From Microbacterium sp. Gd 4-13 (GTDB lineage Bacteria > Actinomycetota > Actinomycetes > Actinomycetales > Microbacteriaceae): DNA of 64,000 bases. The stretch covers positions 124,001-188,000 of the forward strand of contig NZ_QEIJ01000001.1 of assembly GCF_003095395.1 (NCBI RefSeq), in the 5' to 3' direction. The translations under genes and the position numbers were made by a program. Under the pieces are notes generated by a model. The model was not told the DNA's origin, made no database searches, and was given only the letters and a program-made list of their open reading frames with translations. This document shows positions 51,326 to 61,381 of the stretch, piece after piece. The stretch's first letter is position 1, and each line of letters opens with the position of its first letter.

Positions 51326-54003
51326 GGCGCGCTCGGTGTGCGGCCCGACAGCACGCCGTCGGCCCACGCCGAGAGGCGCGAGCGGTCGATCTTGGAATTG
51401 TGACGCACGTCTGTCGGGAGCGCCCGCACCTGAAGCACGGCCGCGATGGGCAGATCGGTGCTCTCGCGGATCGCTGTGGTCAACTCGGGGTCGGCGAGGG
51501 CTGCCCGTCGGGCACCCGCGGTGGTCTCGATCACCGCGACGCACTGTCGCTGCCCCTCGGGTCCGACACCGACCACCGCAGCTCGCGCGACACCGTGCAC
51601 CCGCTCGATGCTCTGCTCGGCGCCGACCGGGGTGACGGGTCCGTCGCTCGTCGCGATGACGTGCGGCATGCGGCCCTCGATCCAGAGCCTTCCCTTCTCG
51701 TCGAGATGCCCGACGTCGCCGGTGCGGTGCCATCGGGCGGAGGGATCGGATGCGACGCCGCGGGCCGCCTCGCGGTCGGTCGCCCAGAGGCGGTGGTAGC
51801 CGCGCTTGAGGTGCGGTGCCGAGATGACGACCTCGCCCGTGACCCCGGGGTCGATCGTGAGAGCGCCGGTCGCCCGGCCGACCTCGTCGAGCGGGATGAT
51901 GCGCACGCGGCCCGACCCGATCGGGGCTCCGACGCACACGCCCTGCTGTCCGGATGCTGCGGCGTCCTCGACGTCGGGCAGGGTGATGTCGGTGACCAAG
52001 AGGCACTCGGTCATGCCGTACGGCGTGTGCGCGACCGCGTGGGGCATGAGCTGCTGCGCGGCGCGGAGCAGCTCGAGGCTCACGGGGGCACCGGTGGAGA
52101 GGAACGTGCGCACGTCGGCGAGGGCCGCGCGATCGGCGTCGTCGAGATCGCCGGAGGTGGCCACGACGTTGGTGACCGCGGCGGGGGAGAGGAAGACGAT
52201 CTTCGCCGCCGACTCCCGCACGGCGCGGGCGACCGCGGTGGCGGTGAGCGTGCGCGGCGCGGAGACGTCCATCTCGGGGGTCGCTGAGCGGGTGCCGAGC
52301 GCCGGACCGAGTAGCGCGAAGGGCGCGAAGCCCGTCACGAGACCGGAATCCTCGTGGACGTCGAAATGATCGCCGAGCGCGTCGCGGAGGGCCGAGAGCT
52401 GTCCGTGCGTGTAGACGACGCCCTTCGCCGGCCCGGTCGAACCGGAGGTGAAGAGCACCGCCGCATCGTCGCTCGATGCGGGGGGCTCGGGGAGCACACC
52501 CGACGCGCCGCGGGCGGCGACGTCGGCGAGGCTGTGCGAGACCCCGAGCAGCCGTGCTGTGGCCGACGGAAGCCGAGCGGCCGAGATCCGCGTGCCCGAC
52601 CAGCCGAGGGCACGTGCGGCGGCGAGGCCGGCGACCTCTCCGACGACGAACCGAGGGCTCGCACCGCGGACGGCGCGGGAGAGGCCGCGGATGCCGAGCC
52701 CGCGATCGGCCACGACCACGACCGCACCGATGCGCAGGCAGGCGTACAGCACGGCCGTCAGCGTCGGCCCGGGCTGCACGAGCAGCGAGACGCGATCGCC
52801 GCGTCGCAGGCCCATGCGGTGGAACCCGGCGGCGAGCTGCTCGACGCGATCGGCGAGCTGGCGCCAGCTGACGCGCAGCGCGGCGCCGTCGCTGCCGGCG
52901 GTCATGTCGATGACGGCGGTGCCGTCGTCGTCGCGGCGGGCGAACAGCCGATCCCACAGGGGAGTCGACACGTCGGACGGGGCGGATGCGGCGACCGGCG
53001 CGTCGGGGGGTGCCTCGCCGGTGGAGCCGAGGGTCGGGGCGACACGGTCGGACAGCCAGGCGAGCACCGTCTGGGCGTACGGCCGCTCTTCGACGAGCAG
53101 GTGGCCGGCGCCTTCGAACCGATGCACGTCGGCCCACGGCATCCGCCGCGTGAGATCTTCGAGGTGCTTCTCGAGGAAGACCGGGTCTTTCGGGCCCCGC
53201 AGCAGCAGAGCGGGCACACCGATCCCGCTCAGTGCGCCCGAGACCCGCTCGAGCGCGGGCGTGCTGCGATGGTCGGGGGTCGCGGGGATGTCGGCGACGA
53301 ACTCGCCGATCCCTCGCCGGCGCGCGGTGGTCGCGTAGGGCGAGCGGTAGGCCGCCGACACGGCCGGGTCGAGCTTCGGATCGGCGAGGGACAGCGTTGT
53401 ATCGAGGAACGCCGTGGTGACCGTGGTGGCGGCACCGAGCACGCCTCGGGCCCCGGCGACGCGGAGCGGGAACGGGATGCGCTCGTCGGACGGGTGGTGC
53501 ACGGCGGTGTTGAGAACGATCGCGCCGGCCAGTCTCGCCGGATTCTCGACGGCCCAGCCGAGCGAGATCGGACCGCCCCAGTCGTGCCCCAGGGTGACGA
53601 TCGGCCCCTCGGGGGCGAGGGATCGCACGAGCGCGGCGAGATCGCCGATGCGCTGCGCGAGCCCGCGGGATCGCGGGGTGCGCTCGGAGTACCCCATCTC
53701 CAGCTGGTCGACCGCGATGATGCGCCAGGCGTCGCCGCCGTCGGCCGCCTGGCGCAGCGACGCGGCGAGCAGGTCGCGCCAGAGATACGACCACGTGGGG
53801 TTGCCGTGCACGGCGATGATCGTGCCGAGCGGCTCCGCCCCGAGGCGGCGCAGTGCGTCGCCGGTGTCGAGCACGTGCCACCGCGGGGAGCGGCCGACGT
53901 CGACGCCGAATCCCGGCACGGCGACGACCCGGGAGAGATCGGGGTCCAGGCCCGGCAGCCCCTCCGGCGGGAGGGTCGCCGAGAGACCGGTCTCTCGACT
54001 CAC
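51322..54003 (-). CDS. oleBC: OleB-OleC fusion: beta-lactone decarboxylase + beta-lactone synthetase
   Basis: An 893-residue two-enzyme protein. Residues ~20-320 are OleB, an alpha/beta hydrolase of the haloalkane-dehalogenase type, with HGNPTWSYLWRD, nucleophile Asp141 in LGHDWGG and His301 in GAGHLLV. Residues ~345-893 are OleC, an AMP-forming synthetase-like enzyme with FTSGSTGPAKG (518-528), a YGMTE-like PYGMTECLLV, WHRTGDVGHLDEKGRL and a C-terminal lysine region. OleC closes a beta-hydroxy acid to a beta-lactone and OleB decarboxylates it to a cis-olefin. The fused form is known from actinobacteria such as Micrococcus. GTG 54003 overlaps the oleA stop. Confidence 0.94.
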   Translation of the reverse strand: MSRETGLSATLPPEGLPGLDPDLSRVVAVPGFGVDVGRSPRWHVLDTGDALRRLGAEPLGTIIAVHGNPTWSYLWRDLLAASLRQAADGGDAWRIIAVDQLEMGYSERTPRSRGLAQRIGDLAALVRSLAPEGPIVTLGHDWGGPISLGWAVENPARLAGAIVLNTAVHHPSDERIPFPLRVAGARGVLGAATTVTTAFLDTTLSLADPKLDPAVSAAYRSPYATTARRRGIGEFVADIPATPDHRSTPALERVSGALSGIGVPALLLRGPKDPVFLEKHLEDLTRRMPWADVHRFEGAGHLLVEERPYAQTVLAWLSDRVAPTLGSTGEAPPDAPVAASAPSDVSTPLWDRLFARRDDDGTAVIDMTAGSDGAALRVSWRQLADRVEQLAAGFHRMGLRRGDRVSLLVQPGPTLTAVLYACLRIGAVVVVADRGLGIRGLSRAVRGASPRFVVGEVAGLAAARALGWSGTRISAARLPSATARLLGVSHSLADVAARGASGVLPEPPASSDDAAVLFTSGSTGPAKGVVYTHGQLSALRDALGDHFDVHEDSGLVTGFAPFALLGPALGTRSATPEMDVSAPRTLTATAVARAVRESAAKIVFLSPAAVTNVVATSGDLDDADRAALADVRTFLSTGAPVSLELLRAAQQLMPHAVAHTPYGMTECLLVTDITLPDVEDAAASGQQGVCVGAPIGSGRVRIIPLDEVGRATGALTIDPGVTGEVVISAPHLKRGYHRLWATDREAARGVASDPSARWHRTGDVGHLDEKGRLWIEGRMPHVIATSDGPVTPVGAEQSIERVHGVARAAVVGVGPEGQRQCVAVIETTAGARRAALADPELTTAIRESTDLPIAAVLQVRALPTDVRHNSKIDRSRLSAWADGVLSGRTPSAP

Positions 54004-55022
54004 CAGGCCAGCTCGAGCATGCCGGTGTTCAGACCCGATCCGACTCCCATGAGCAGTACCCGGTCGCCCGAGCGCAACGTCGCCTTCTCCGCGTCGAGGG
54101 TGATCGGGATGGAGGCAGGCCCGACGTTGCCGAGATGCGGGTAGGTCACGGGTACGCGCTTGCGGTCGAGGCCGATCGCCTTGACGATCGCGTTGGTGTG
54201 CACCGCCGAGACCTGGTGGGTGATGTAGCGGTCCATGTCCGACCACGACCAGTCCGTCCGAGCCTCTTTCCACGCAGACATGACGAGCTCCATGCCGCCC
54301 TTGAGCAGTGCCTTGGCATCGGTGAACATGCCGTCGACGCTGCCGACGCAGAGCTCGTGGAACTGGGTCGCGGCGCGGGTGACGCCGCCGAGGATGCGGT
54401 GTCCCTCCGGGTGCTCGCTGGCGCGCCCGAGCACGGCGGCAGCCGATCCCGAGCCCAGCGTGAGGGTGGCGAACTCGCTCATGAAGGAGTCGCGGTCGAT
54501 GTCGCTGCCCAGAAGGCGCGCGACGGTGTTCACCTGCACGTCGTCCGCATCCTCACCGTTCACGATGAGGGCGTAGCGCACCTGGCCCGACTGGATCATG
54601 CCCGCCGCCAGGCTCATCCCGTTGATGAAGCCCAGGCAGGCGTTGGCGACGTCGAAGTTCACGGCCGAGCTCGGCAGGCCCAGCTCGTGGTGCAGACGCA
54701 CCGCGACCGAGGGCTCGAGGTGCTTCCGTGTCACGGAGGTGTTGATGATCAGCCCGACCTCGCCGGGGTCGACGCCGGCCTCGGCGAGAGCGCGTTGGGC
54801 GGCGATGACGGTCGAGGTGTCGGCGGATTCGCCCTCGGCCCAGTTGCGCCGCTCGAGCACGCCGGCGACGCGACGCAGGAGTCCGGGCTTCAGGTGCATC
54901 CGGGACAGGGCCGAGGCGAGGCGGCGCTCGATATCGTCGGACGAGGTGACGCGTCCGGGTAGCTGGCTGGCGACCGAGATGAGGGCGACATCATCGAATC
55001 GGGTCGTGGCGTTTCCGTGCAA
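54000..55022 (-). CDS. oleA: OleA-like thiolase-fold acyl-CoA condensing enzyme
   Basis: A ~340-residue KAS III-like enzyme that joins two fatty acyl-CoA molecules head to head to form a 2-alkyl-3-keto acid. The nucleophile is Cys129 in DVANACLGFINGM, the His is in ITHQVSAVHTNA and the Asn in HLGNVGPASIP. The TTG at 55022 is chosen because GGAGA lies four bases upstream and the product starts at the family's usual place (TTRFDDVALISVA). An ATG at 55133 would add 37 residues unlike the family. It is the first gene of the oleA-oleBC-oleD operon. Confidence 0.92.
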   Translation of the reverse strand: MHGNATTRFDDVALISVASQLPGRVTSSDDIERRLASALSRMHLKPGLLRRVAGVLERRNWAEGESADTSTVIAAQRALAEAGVDPGEVGLIINTSVTRKHLEPSVAVRLHHELGLPSSAVNFDVANACLGFINGMSLAAGMIQSGQVRYALIVNGEDADDVQVNTVARLLGSDIDRDSFMSEFATLTLGSGSAAAVLGRASEHPEGHRILGGVTRAATQFHELCVGSVDGMFTDAKALLKGGMELVMSAWKEARTDWSWSDMDRYITHQVSAVHTNAIVKAIGLDRKRVPVTYPHLGNVGPASIPITLDAEKATLRSGDRVLLMGVGSGLNTGMLELAW

Positions 55023-55096
55023 GAGATCTCCGGTAGTGACGGCGGTCGACGGGGCGGGGCACTGCGTGTGCGCGAGCTCGCGGCCACATCCTTGCA

Positions 55097-55122
55097 ACCC
55101 TAATCCGCTCCGTATGACGGAG
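55097..55122 (-). promoter_or_regulatory. oleA promoter candidate with palindrome
   Basis: On the minus strand TAGGGT (55102-55097) could be the -10, giving a leader of about 65-70 bases before the TTG. The inverted repeat CTCCGT-ATG-ACGGAG (55108-55122) lies directly upstream, between the -10 and the expected -35, as an operator would. Confidence 0.4.
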
Positions 55123-55164
55123 GGCGTATGCATTCGCCTCTTGCGGAATCTCCCCAGGGAGGGA

Positions 55165-56466
55165 TCACAGACGCCCGGCCGCCTTCAGCGCCAGATATCG
55201 GTCGGCGACGAGCGGCGGAAGGGCCTCGGCGTCGGCCACGAGAGCCTCGCCCCCGGCGCGGCGGACGGCGCCCGCGACGCGCCCGGCATCGCGCCGTGCG
55301 CGCTCCACCGCGGCGGCGGTGTAGACGTCGGAGGCGTCGTGGAAGGTCGGGTCCGACGCATCGGCGTCGGTGGCGGTGGCCACGAGGACGCGGGTGCGAT
55401 CGGTGAGCCCGGAGAGACTGGCGAGGAACCCGCGGGCGGCGAGCGGCTCGTCGTGGGCGGTGAGCAGCACGACCAGCGACGGGCGACCCGTGAGTCGGCG
55501 CACCTGCGCGAACGCGGCATCCCAGTCGGTGTCGATGAGCTGCGGCTCGACCGGTGCCATGGCGTCGACCATCGCCGGCAGCAGCGCTGGGCCGTCGAGA
55601 CGGGTCACCCGCCCTCGTACCGCGCGATCGAACAGCAGGAGATGGACGTGGTCGCCGGCGCGCACGGCGAGGGCGGCGAGCAGCAGGGCCGACTCCATCG
55701 CGGCGTCGAGGCGCACGCCGTCTCCCACGCGGGCGGCGGCCGTGCGCCCGGTGTCGATCACGATCACGATGTGGCGGTCGCGTTCGGGACGCCACGTGCG
55801 CAGCATGGTCGTGCCCGCCCGGGCGGTGGCACGCCAATCGATCGCACGCACGTCGTCGCCGCGGACGTACTCGCGCAGGGAGTCGAACTCCGTTCCCTGG
55901 CCGCGCACCTGCACGCTCGTGTTGCCGTCGAGTTCGCGCAGGCGCGCGAGGCGCGACGGCAGGTGGCGTCGCGACGTGAACGGCGGGAGCACGCGAACGT
56001 GGCCGGGGGCGTCGATCCACGCCTGACGGCCCGCAAGACCGAGCGGTCCGTTCGAGCGCACGGCCACTCCGTCGGTGCCGAGCTCGCCGCGACGCCGCGG
56101 CCGGAGGGCGATCGGCACCGATCGGCGCTCGCCCGGCGGGAGGTCGACGGTGGGGCGAGCGGCCGATGCACCGGCCGTCGGCTGCCACGCGTCGCGTACC
56201 CGGCCGCGCAGCCGGCGGTCGCCGGCGTTCGTCAGGAGCAGCTCGGTGGCGAGCGGCTCGTCGCGCAGCACGCGCGAGGGGACGCGCCGTTCGACCGACA
56301 CACGACGCGGATCGGCCGCAGCCGCAGCATCCGCCCCCATCGCCGCGACCGCGAGCAGCACCCACACGCCGGTGGCGGCCCACGGGCTCACCCCTGCGAC
56401 GGAGAGCACCACGACGGGCACGACGCCGAGGGCGACGAGAAGAGCGAGACGACCGGTGACGAACAT
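55165..56466 (-). CDS. DUF58 domain-containing protein
   Basis: A 433-residue protein with two N-terminal hydrophobic helices (~5-45), a beta-rich middle part, and the DUF58 signature TEFDSLREYVRGDDVRAIDWRATARAGTTMLRTW at ~205-240. The C-terminal part (~245-400) resembles a von Willebrand A domain with VIVIDTGRT. DUF58 proteins act with MoxR ATPases; the pair is thought to mature or assemble other proteins. It lies eight bases behind the moxR gene and is the last gene of the five-gene operon. Confidence 0.92.
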   Translation of the reverse strand: MFVTGRLALLVALGVVPVVVLSVAGVSPWAATGVWVLLAVAAMGADAAAAADPRRVSVERRVPSRVLRDEPLATELLLTNAGDRRLRGRVRDAWQPTAGASAARPTVDLPPGERRSVPIALRPRRRGELGTDGVAVRSNGPLGLAGRQAWIDAPGHVRVLPPFTSRRHLPSRLARLRELDGNTSVQVRGQGTEFDSLREYVRGDDVRAIDWRATARAGTTMLRTWRPERDRHIVIVIDTGRTAAARVGDGVRLDAAMESALLLAALAVRAGDHVHLLLFDRAVRGRVTRLDGPALLPAMVDAMAPVEPQLIDTDWDAAFAQVRRLTGRPSLVVLLTAHDEPLAARGFLASLSGLTDRTRVLVATATDADASDPTFHDASDVYTAAAVERARRDAGRVAGAVRRAGGEALVADAEALPPLVADRYLALKAAGRL

Positions 56467-56474
56467 GCGCGCGA

Positions 56475-57451
<977 letters not shown>

Positions 57452-57455
<4 letters not shown>

Positions 57456-58633
57456 GGGGTGTTCCTTTCGGGTCGAACGGCGGCGTGGACGCGCGCCTCG
57501 AGGTCGCGCAGGCGGGCGGCCCACTCGACGAGGTCGCCGTCGCTACGCGGGGTGGTGTCGATGAGGATGCTGCGCACCGACGCGCGGTCGCTGCCCAGGC
57601 GCGCGGCGACGGCGTCGACGATGCTCTCGGGACGCGCGGTGACGGACAGACCGAGCGTGCGCGCGAGGCGTTCGAGCGCACCGAGTCGCAGCTGGTCGAG
57701 AGCGTGCCCCGGATCGTGCGCACGGGCGTACAGGCGAGCGCGCCCGGCCGTCGTCTCCGAGGCCCGCACCATGACGGGCAGGTTCTCGACCACGAGCGGA
57801 CCGAATCGGCGCCCGCGCCAGAACCCCGCGGCGACGGCGGCGAGCAGGAGCAGCACCAATGCCGGTGTCACCCAGCGCGGCGTCAACTCTCCGAGAGTGG
57901 GCGCGGCGGTGGACATGTCGGAGTCGGCGAGCGAAGGCACGTACCAGACGACGCGCGGATGCGCTCCGACGATGCCGAGGGCCAGAGCGGCGTTTCCGGC
58001 CTCGGCGAGCACGTCGTTCGCGAACATCGCCCGTCCGTCCACCGCCGTCACGCGCGTCGGCCCCGTCTCGCCGACGAGCAGGGCGAACCCCTCGTCGGAC
58101 GGATAGCAGCCGGTGATGCCGTCGCCGGGGGTCATGAGCGAGCCGCCGATCACCCCTCCCGCGCGTTGGGCCACCGCGAGGTCGCAGGCGGGGGCGAGTT
58201 CGTCGGTGCCGGCCGATCCCGCGAGCTGTGCGCCGGGAAGGAGGAGGCGGAGGGTCCTGCTGCGCGGTTCGAGCATGACGACCTCACCGGCCGCCGATGC
58301 GAGCTCGGCGATCGCCTCGTCCGAGAGTGCGGGCGCGTCGGGCATGACCAGTGTCGCCTCGCCGTCGAGGGCGGCCAGCGCCGAGGCGCGATCGCGGGTC
58401 ACGCGCACGTCGATGCCCTGGTCGACGAGGATGCGTGCGAGTGCGCCGGTGCCCGCAGGGCCCGCGGATTCCGGATCGAGGGCGTCGCGCTCGGCCCACC
58501 CGTCGCCGGCCAGCACCGTGCCGATCAGGGCCAGCGCGACCACCGCCGCGACGATCGCCCCCCACCCGAGCAGGGCGCGTCGGAGGCGGCTCGGTGGGGC
58601 GGCGACGCGGGTGCGCTCGGTCGTGACGGTCAT
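57452..58633 (-). CDS. DUF4350 domain-containing membrane protein
   Basis: A 393-residue protein with one N-terminal helix (~20-42), an extracytoplasmic DUF4350 domain of about 200 residues (GTGALARILVDQGIDVRVTRD), and a second helix (~255-275). The cytoplasmic tail contains VVENLPVMVRASETTAGRARLYARA. It is conserved between MoxR and DUF4129 genes in actinobacteria; its function is unknown. It overlaps both neighbours by four bases. Confidence 0.9.
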
Positions 58634-59295
58634 GAGACGCCCGCCAGGGCCGGACGCGCGCGAGCGAGATCGTCGTCGAGGGCGCTGATCGCGCGGTAGG
58701 CGGTCTCGCTTCCGGGGCGCCGCAGGTACCGCACGTCGTCGAAGGCGGCGGCCGCCGCCTCCATCCGCTGAGACTCGGCGGGGAAGACGAGCGCTGCCCG
58801 TCGTGCGAAACCGTGCACGGTCGTGCCGGCCGACACCTCGACGAGGGTGCGCTCGGCGAGCCCGCGGGCGAGCGCGCGGAAGCGCAGCACGATGGCGTCG
58901 TTCCACTCGCCGGCCGATGCGGCGGCGGCAGCGTCTCGACGCAGGTCGGCCGCCGTCCGTGCATCGGCGTCGCCGAACAGCGGCGTCGTGAGGGCGGGGA
59001 GGCGGGCGCTGCGCCGCGGCCGACCCCAGACGAGGAGTCCGGCCACGATGAGCACCGCGACGATCACGGCGACGACGATCGCGGCCACCGGCCCCCAGTC
59101 GCCCGTGAGCTGTCCGTTGAACAGGCCGCCGACGAACTCGACCACGGCGCGCGCGGCTCGATCGAGGAGGTTCGGCTCCGCCGCGGCGTATCGCGGGTCG
59201 GAGAGCTCGCGCTCAGCCCACTCGCGTGCGGCATCGCGGTCGGGCGAGAGCGGAGCCGCGGCGAGCACGTGGGTCAGGATCGCGGGGGCCGTCAC
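58630..59295 (-). CDS. DUF4129 domain-containing membrane protein
   Basis: A 221-residue protein with a short N-terminal part, a transmembrane helix (~70-92) and a cytoplasmic DUF4129 domain (NDAIVLRFRALARGLAERTLVEVSAGTTVHGFARRA). DUF4129 is usually a C-terminal module of transglutaminase-like proteins; here it stands alone. The GTG at 59295 overlaps the upstream stop (GTGA). Confidence 0.88.
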   Translation of the reverse strand: MTAPAILTHVLAAAPLSPDRDAAREWAERELSDPRYAAAEPNLLDRAARAVVEFVGGLFNGQLTGDWGPVAAIVVAVIVAVLIVAGLLVWGRPRRSARLPALTTPLFGDADARTAADLRRDAAAAASAGEWNDAIVLRFRALARGLAERTLVEVSAGTTVHGFARRAALVFPAESQRMEAAAAAFDDVRYLRRPGSETAYRAISALDDDLARARPALAGVS

Positions 59296-60530
59296 GAGCC
59301 GTCGCCCGGCGCGGACCAGCGGGTCGGCGAGGGGTCGGCGGGCGCGGTCGGAGCCGGGGGAGCGGGGGGCGCGGCCTCGTTCGGCCCGGCTTGCGCGGGC
59401 GCGGGGCGGTCGTACCCCGGCGGGGGCGCGTACCCCTGCGGCGGAGCGTACCCCTGCGGCGGGTAGGGGTACTGCGCAGGTCGCGGGCCCACGGTGCGCC
59501 CGATGTTCTCGCGGTAGGGATCGGGCAGACCGGTTCCGCCGGCGTCCCTGCGCTCGACGTAGGTCTGCAGGTCGAGGTCGAGTCCCTCGTGCCGCATGCG
59601 GCAGTCGACGTAGATGAGAGCGGTCGCGGTGGACTGCACGATGACGGCCACGCACTGGACGAAGAGGGTGAGCACCTGCGTGAGCAGGGTGGACGCGATG
59701 TAGCCGATGATCGCTGTCGGCTCAGGATCGCCCGTGGGCGTCAGAGCGGTGGTGAACCCCAGGGAGATGAAGGAGGTCGGGATGCTGATGAGCTGTGCGA
59801 TCGCGCCGAAGGTGAACGAGATGATCACCACGATGCCGAGGGTCGGCCAGAACCGCCCGCGGGTGAGCCGCCACGACCGGACGATCGCCGTGCGGATGCT
59901 CGCGTGCTCGAGGATGATGACCGCCGGCACCAGCAGAAGTTTCGTGGTGAGCCAGAGCGACAGCGGGATCGCTCCGAGGACGGCGAGGATGCCGCCCAGG
60001 ATCGCCAGCGGGAGCACCGCGACACCGACCGCGAACAGCAGCCCGCCGACGACCGCGATGGCGATCAGAGCCGCCAGCGTCACGAGGAAGGTGTAGCCGA
60101 TGAGGCGCCACGCGACCGGCTTCACGCGTCGCCAGATCTCGCCGAGGGTGGGCTTCTCGGCCACGACGGCCGAGGCGACCTCGCTCACCACGACACCCTG
60201 AACGATGACTCCGAGGGCGGCGGTGGCGAGACCGAGGACGAAGCCGGTGATGCCCGTCGCGGCGATCGATCCGATCATCACGGCGTCGTAGTCGTCGGTT
60301 CCCGACGGGATGGTCTCCAGACGCGAGAACGACGCGAACGCCACCCCGCCCGTGGCGACGATGAGCACGATGTAGGAGACGACCTGCACGCACAGCGCGA
60401 AGCCCAGAAGCACCTTCGGGTTCTGCCGGAGTGCCACGAACGAGCGGCCGAGGATCGTGCCGAAGCCGAAGGGGTGCAGCGGGACGATGCCCGGTCTCGG
60501 GGCGGGGCTCCAGGCCGGATACGCGGTCAC
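59292..60530 (-). CDS. multi-spanning membrane protein with Pro/Tyr-rich C-terminal tail
   Basis: A 412-residue protein with six or seven helices in residues ~35-320. Proteins of this type are sometimes annotated as glycerophosphoryl diester phosphodiesterase membrane domain, but no catalytic domain is attached. PLHPFGFGTILGRSFVALRQNPKVLLG precedes helix 1, and IILEHASIRTAIVRSWRLTRGRFWPTLG lies in the middle. The tail has short repeats of the PPQGYAPP type, seen in the DNA as near-identical 21-24 base units at ~59400-59470. It is the first gene of the operon and is divergent from mtrA (163 bases). Confidence 0.82.
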   Translation of the reverse strand: MTAYPAWSPAPRPGIVPLHPFGFGTILGRSFVALRQNPKVLLGFALCVQVVSYIVLIVATGGVAFASFSRLETIPSGTDDYDAVMIGSIAATGITGFVLGLATAALGVIVQGVVVSEVASAVVAEKPTLGEIWRRVKPVAWRLIGYTFLVTLAALIAIAVVGGLLFAVGVAVLPLAILGGILAVLGAIPLSLWLTTKLLLVPAVIILEHASIRTAIVRSWRLTRGRFWPTLGIVVIISFTFGAIAQLISIPTSFISLGFTTALTPTGDPEPTAIIGYIASTLLTQVLTLFVQCVAVIVQSTATALIYVDCRMRHEGLDLDLQTYVERRDAGGTGLPDPYRENIGRTVGPRPAQYPYPPQGYAPPQGYAPPPGYDRPAPAQAGPNEAAPPAPPAPTAPADPSPTRWSAPGDGS

Positions 60531-60693
60531 GGTCGGTGCCTCCTCGTGCTGCGGCGGTCATCCCATCGTGTCATACGCCACGCGGCGGATGCGGCTACCT
60601 CTCCGACACGTCGACTACTCTGTGGGGAGCGCACGGGGAGGCTGATGCGCGGGCCCATGGCGCCTGGGCCGGACGCGGGAGGGCGAAGCGCAT

Positions 60694-61374
60694 ATGACTT
60701 CACGGATCCTGGTGGTCGACGACGACACCGCACTCGCCGAGATGATCGGCATCGTGCTGAGCACCGAGGGATTCGAGACGGCCTTCTGCGCGGACGGAGC
60801 GCAGGCCGTCGACGCCTGGCGGCGCGAGCGGCCCGATCTGATCCTGCTCGACCTCATGCTCCCCGGGATGGACGGCATCGAGATCTGCACCCGCGTGCGT
60901 GCGGAATCGGGCGTGCCCATCATCATGCTGACCGCCCGCACCGACACCGCCGACGTGGTGAAGGGGCTCGAGTCGGGCGCCGACGACTACATCATGAAGC
61001 CCTTCAACCCGAAAGAGCTCGTCGCGCGCATCCGCACGCGTCTGCGCCCCGCAGGCCAGCCGAGCAGCGAGACCCTCCGCATCGGCGATCTCACCGTCGA
61101 CGTCGCAGCGCACGAGGTGCGCCGCGGCGACGCCCCGATCGGACTGACCCCGCTCGAGTTCGAACTCCTCGTCGCGCTGGCGTCGAAACCGCAGCAGGTG
61201 TTCTCCCGCGAGATGCTCCTGGAGCAGGTGTGGGGCTACCACTACAAGGCCGACACCCGCCTGGTGAACGTCCACGTGCAGCGCCTCCGCGCCAAGGTCG
61301 AGAACGACCCCGACAACCCGCGCATCGTCACCACCGTGCGCGGCGTCGGATACCGCGCCGGGGCGGTCGTGTGA
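60694..61374 (+). CDS. mtrA: response regulator MtrA (OmpR/PhoB type)
   Basis: A 226-residue regulator. The receiver domain (~1-118) has the acidic pair DDDTALAE, phospho-acceptor Asp53 in LLDLMLPGMDG, and KPFNPKELVARIRTRL. The winged helix (~130-226) ends VRGVGYRAG. MtrA controls cell-wall and division genes in actinobacteria. ATG 60694 has GGGAGG about ten bases upstream. TACTCT at 60613-60618 may be the -10, giving a leader of about 70 bases. It is followed by mtrB after seven bases. Confidence 0.97.
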   Translation: MTSRILVVDDDTALAEMIGIVLSTEGFETAFCADGAQAVDAWRRERPDLILLDLMLPGMDGIEICTRVRAESGVPIIMLTARTDTADVVKGLESGADDYIMKPFNPKELVARIRTRLRPAGQPSSETLRIGDLTVDVAAHEVRRGDAPIGLTPLEFELLVALASKPQQVFSREMLLEQVWGYHYKADTRLVNVHVQRLRAKVENDPDNPRIVTTVRGVGYRAGAVV

Positions 61375-61381
61375 GGCCCTG

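Noticed and set aside
52354..54144. 596-codon plus-strand frame opposite oleBC
   Set aside because: The Ala/Arg/Asp-rich translation matches no family, while the opposite strand encodes a complete OleB-OleC.
54000..55133. Longer oleA start at ATG 55133
   Set aside because: The extra 37 residues do not resemble OleA N-termini and have no ribosome-binding site, and the promoter-like TAGGGT and palindrome would lie inside the coding region.
59400..59470. Short near-identical repeats that could suggest a CRISPR or satellite
   Set aside because: They are in frame and encode PPQGYAPP-type repeats in the tail of the membrane protein; there are no unique spacers of CRISPR length.
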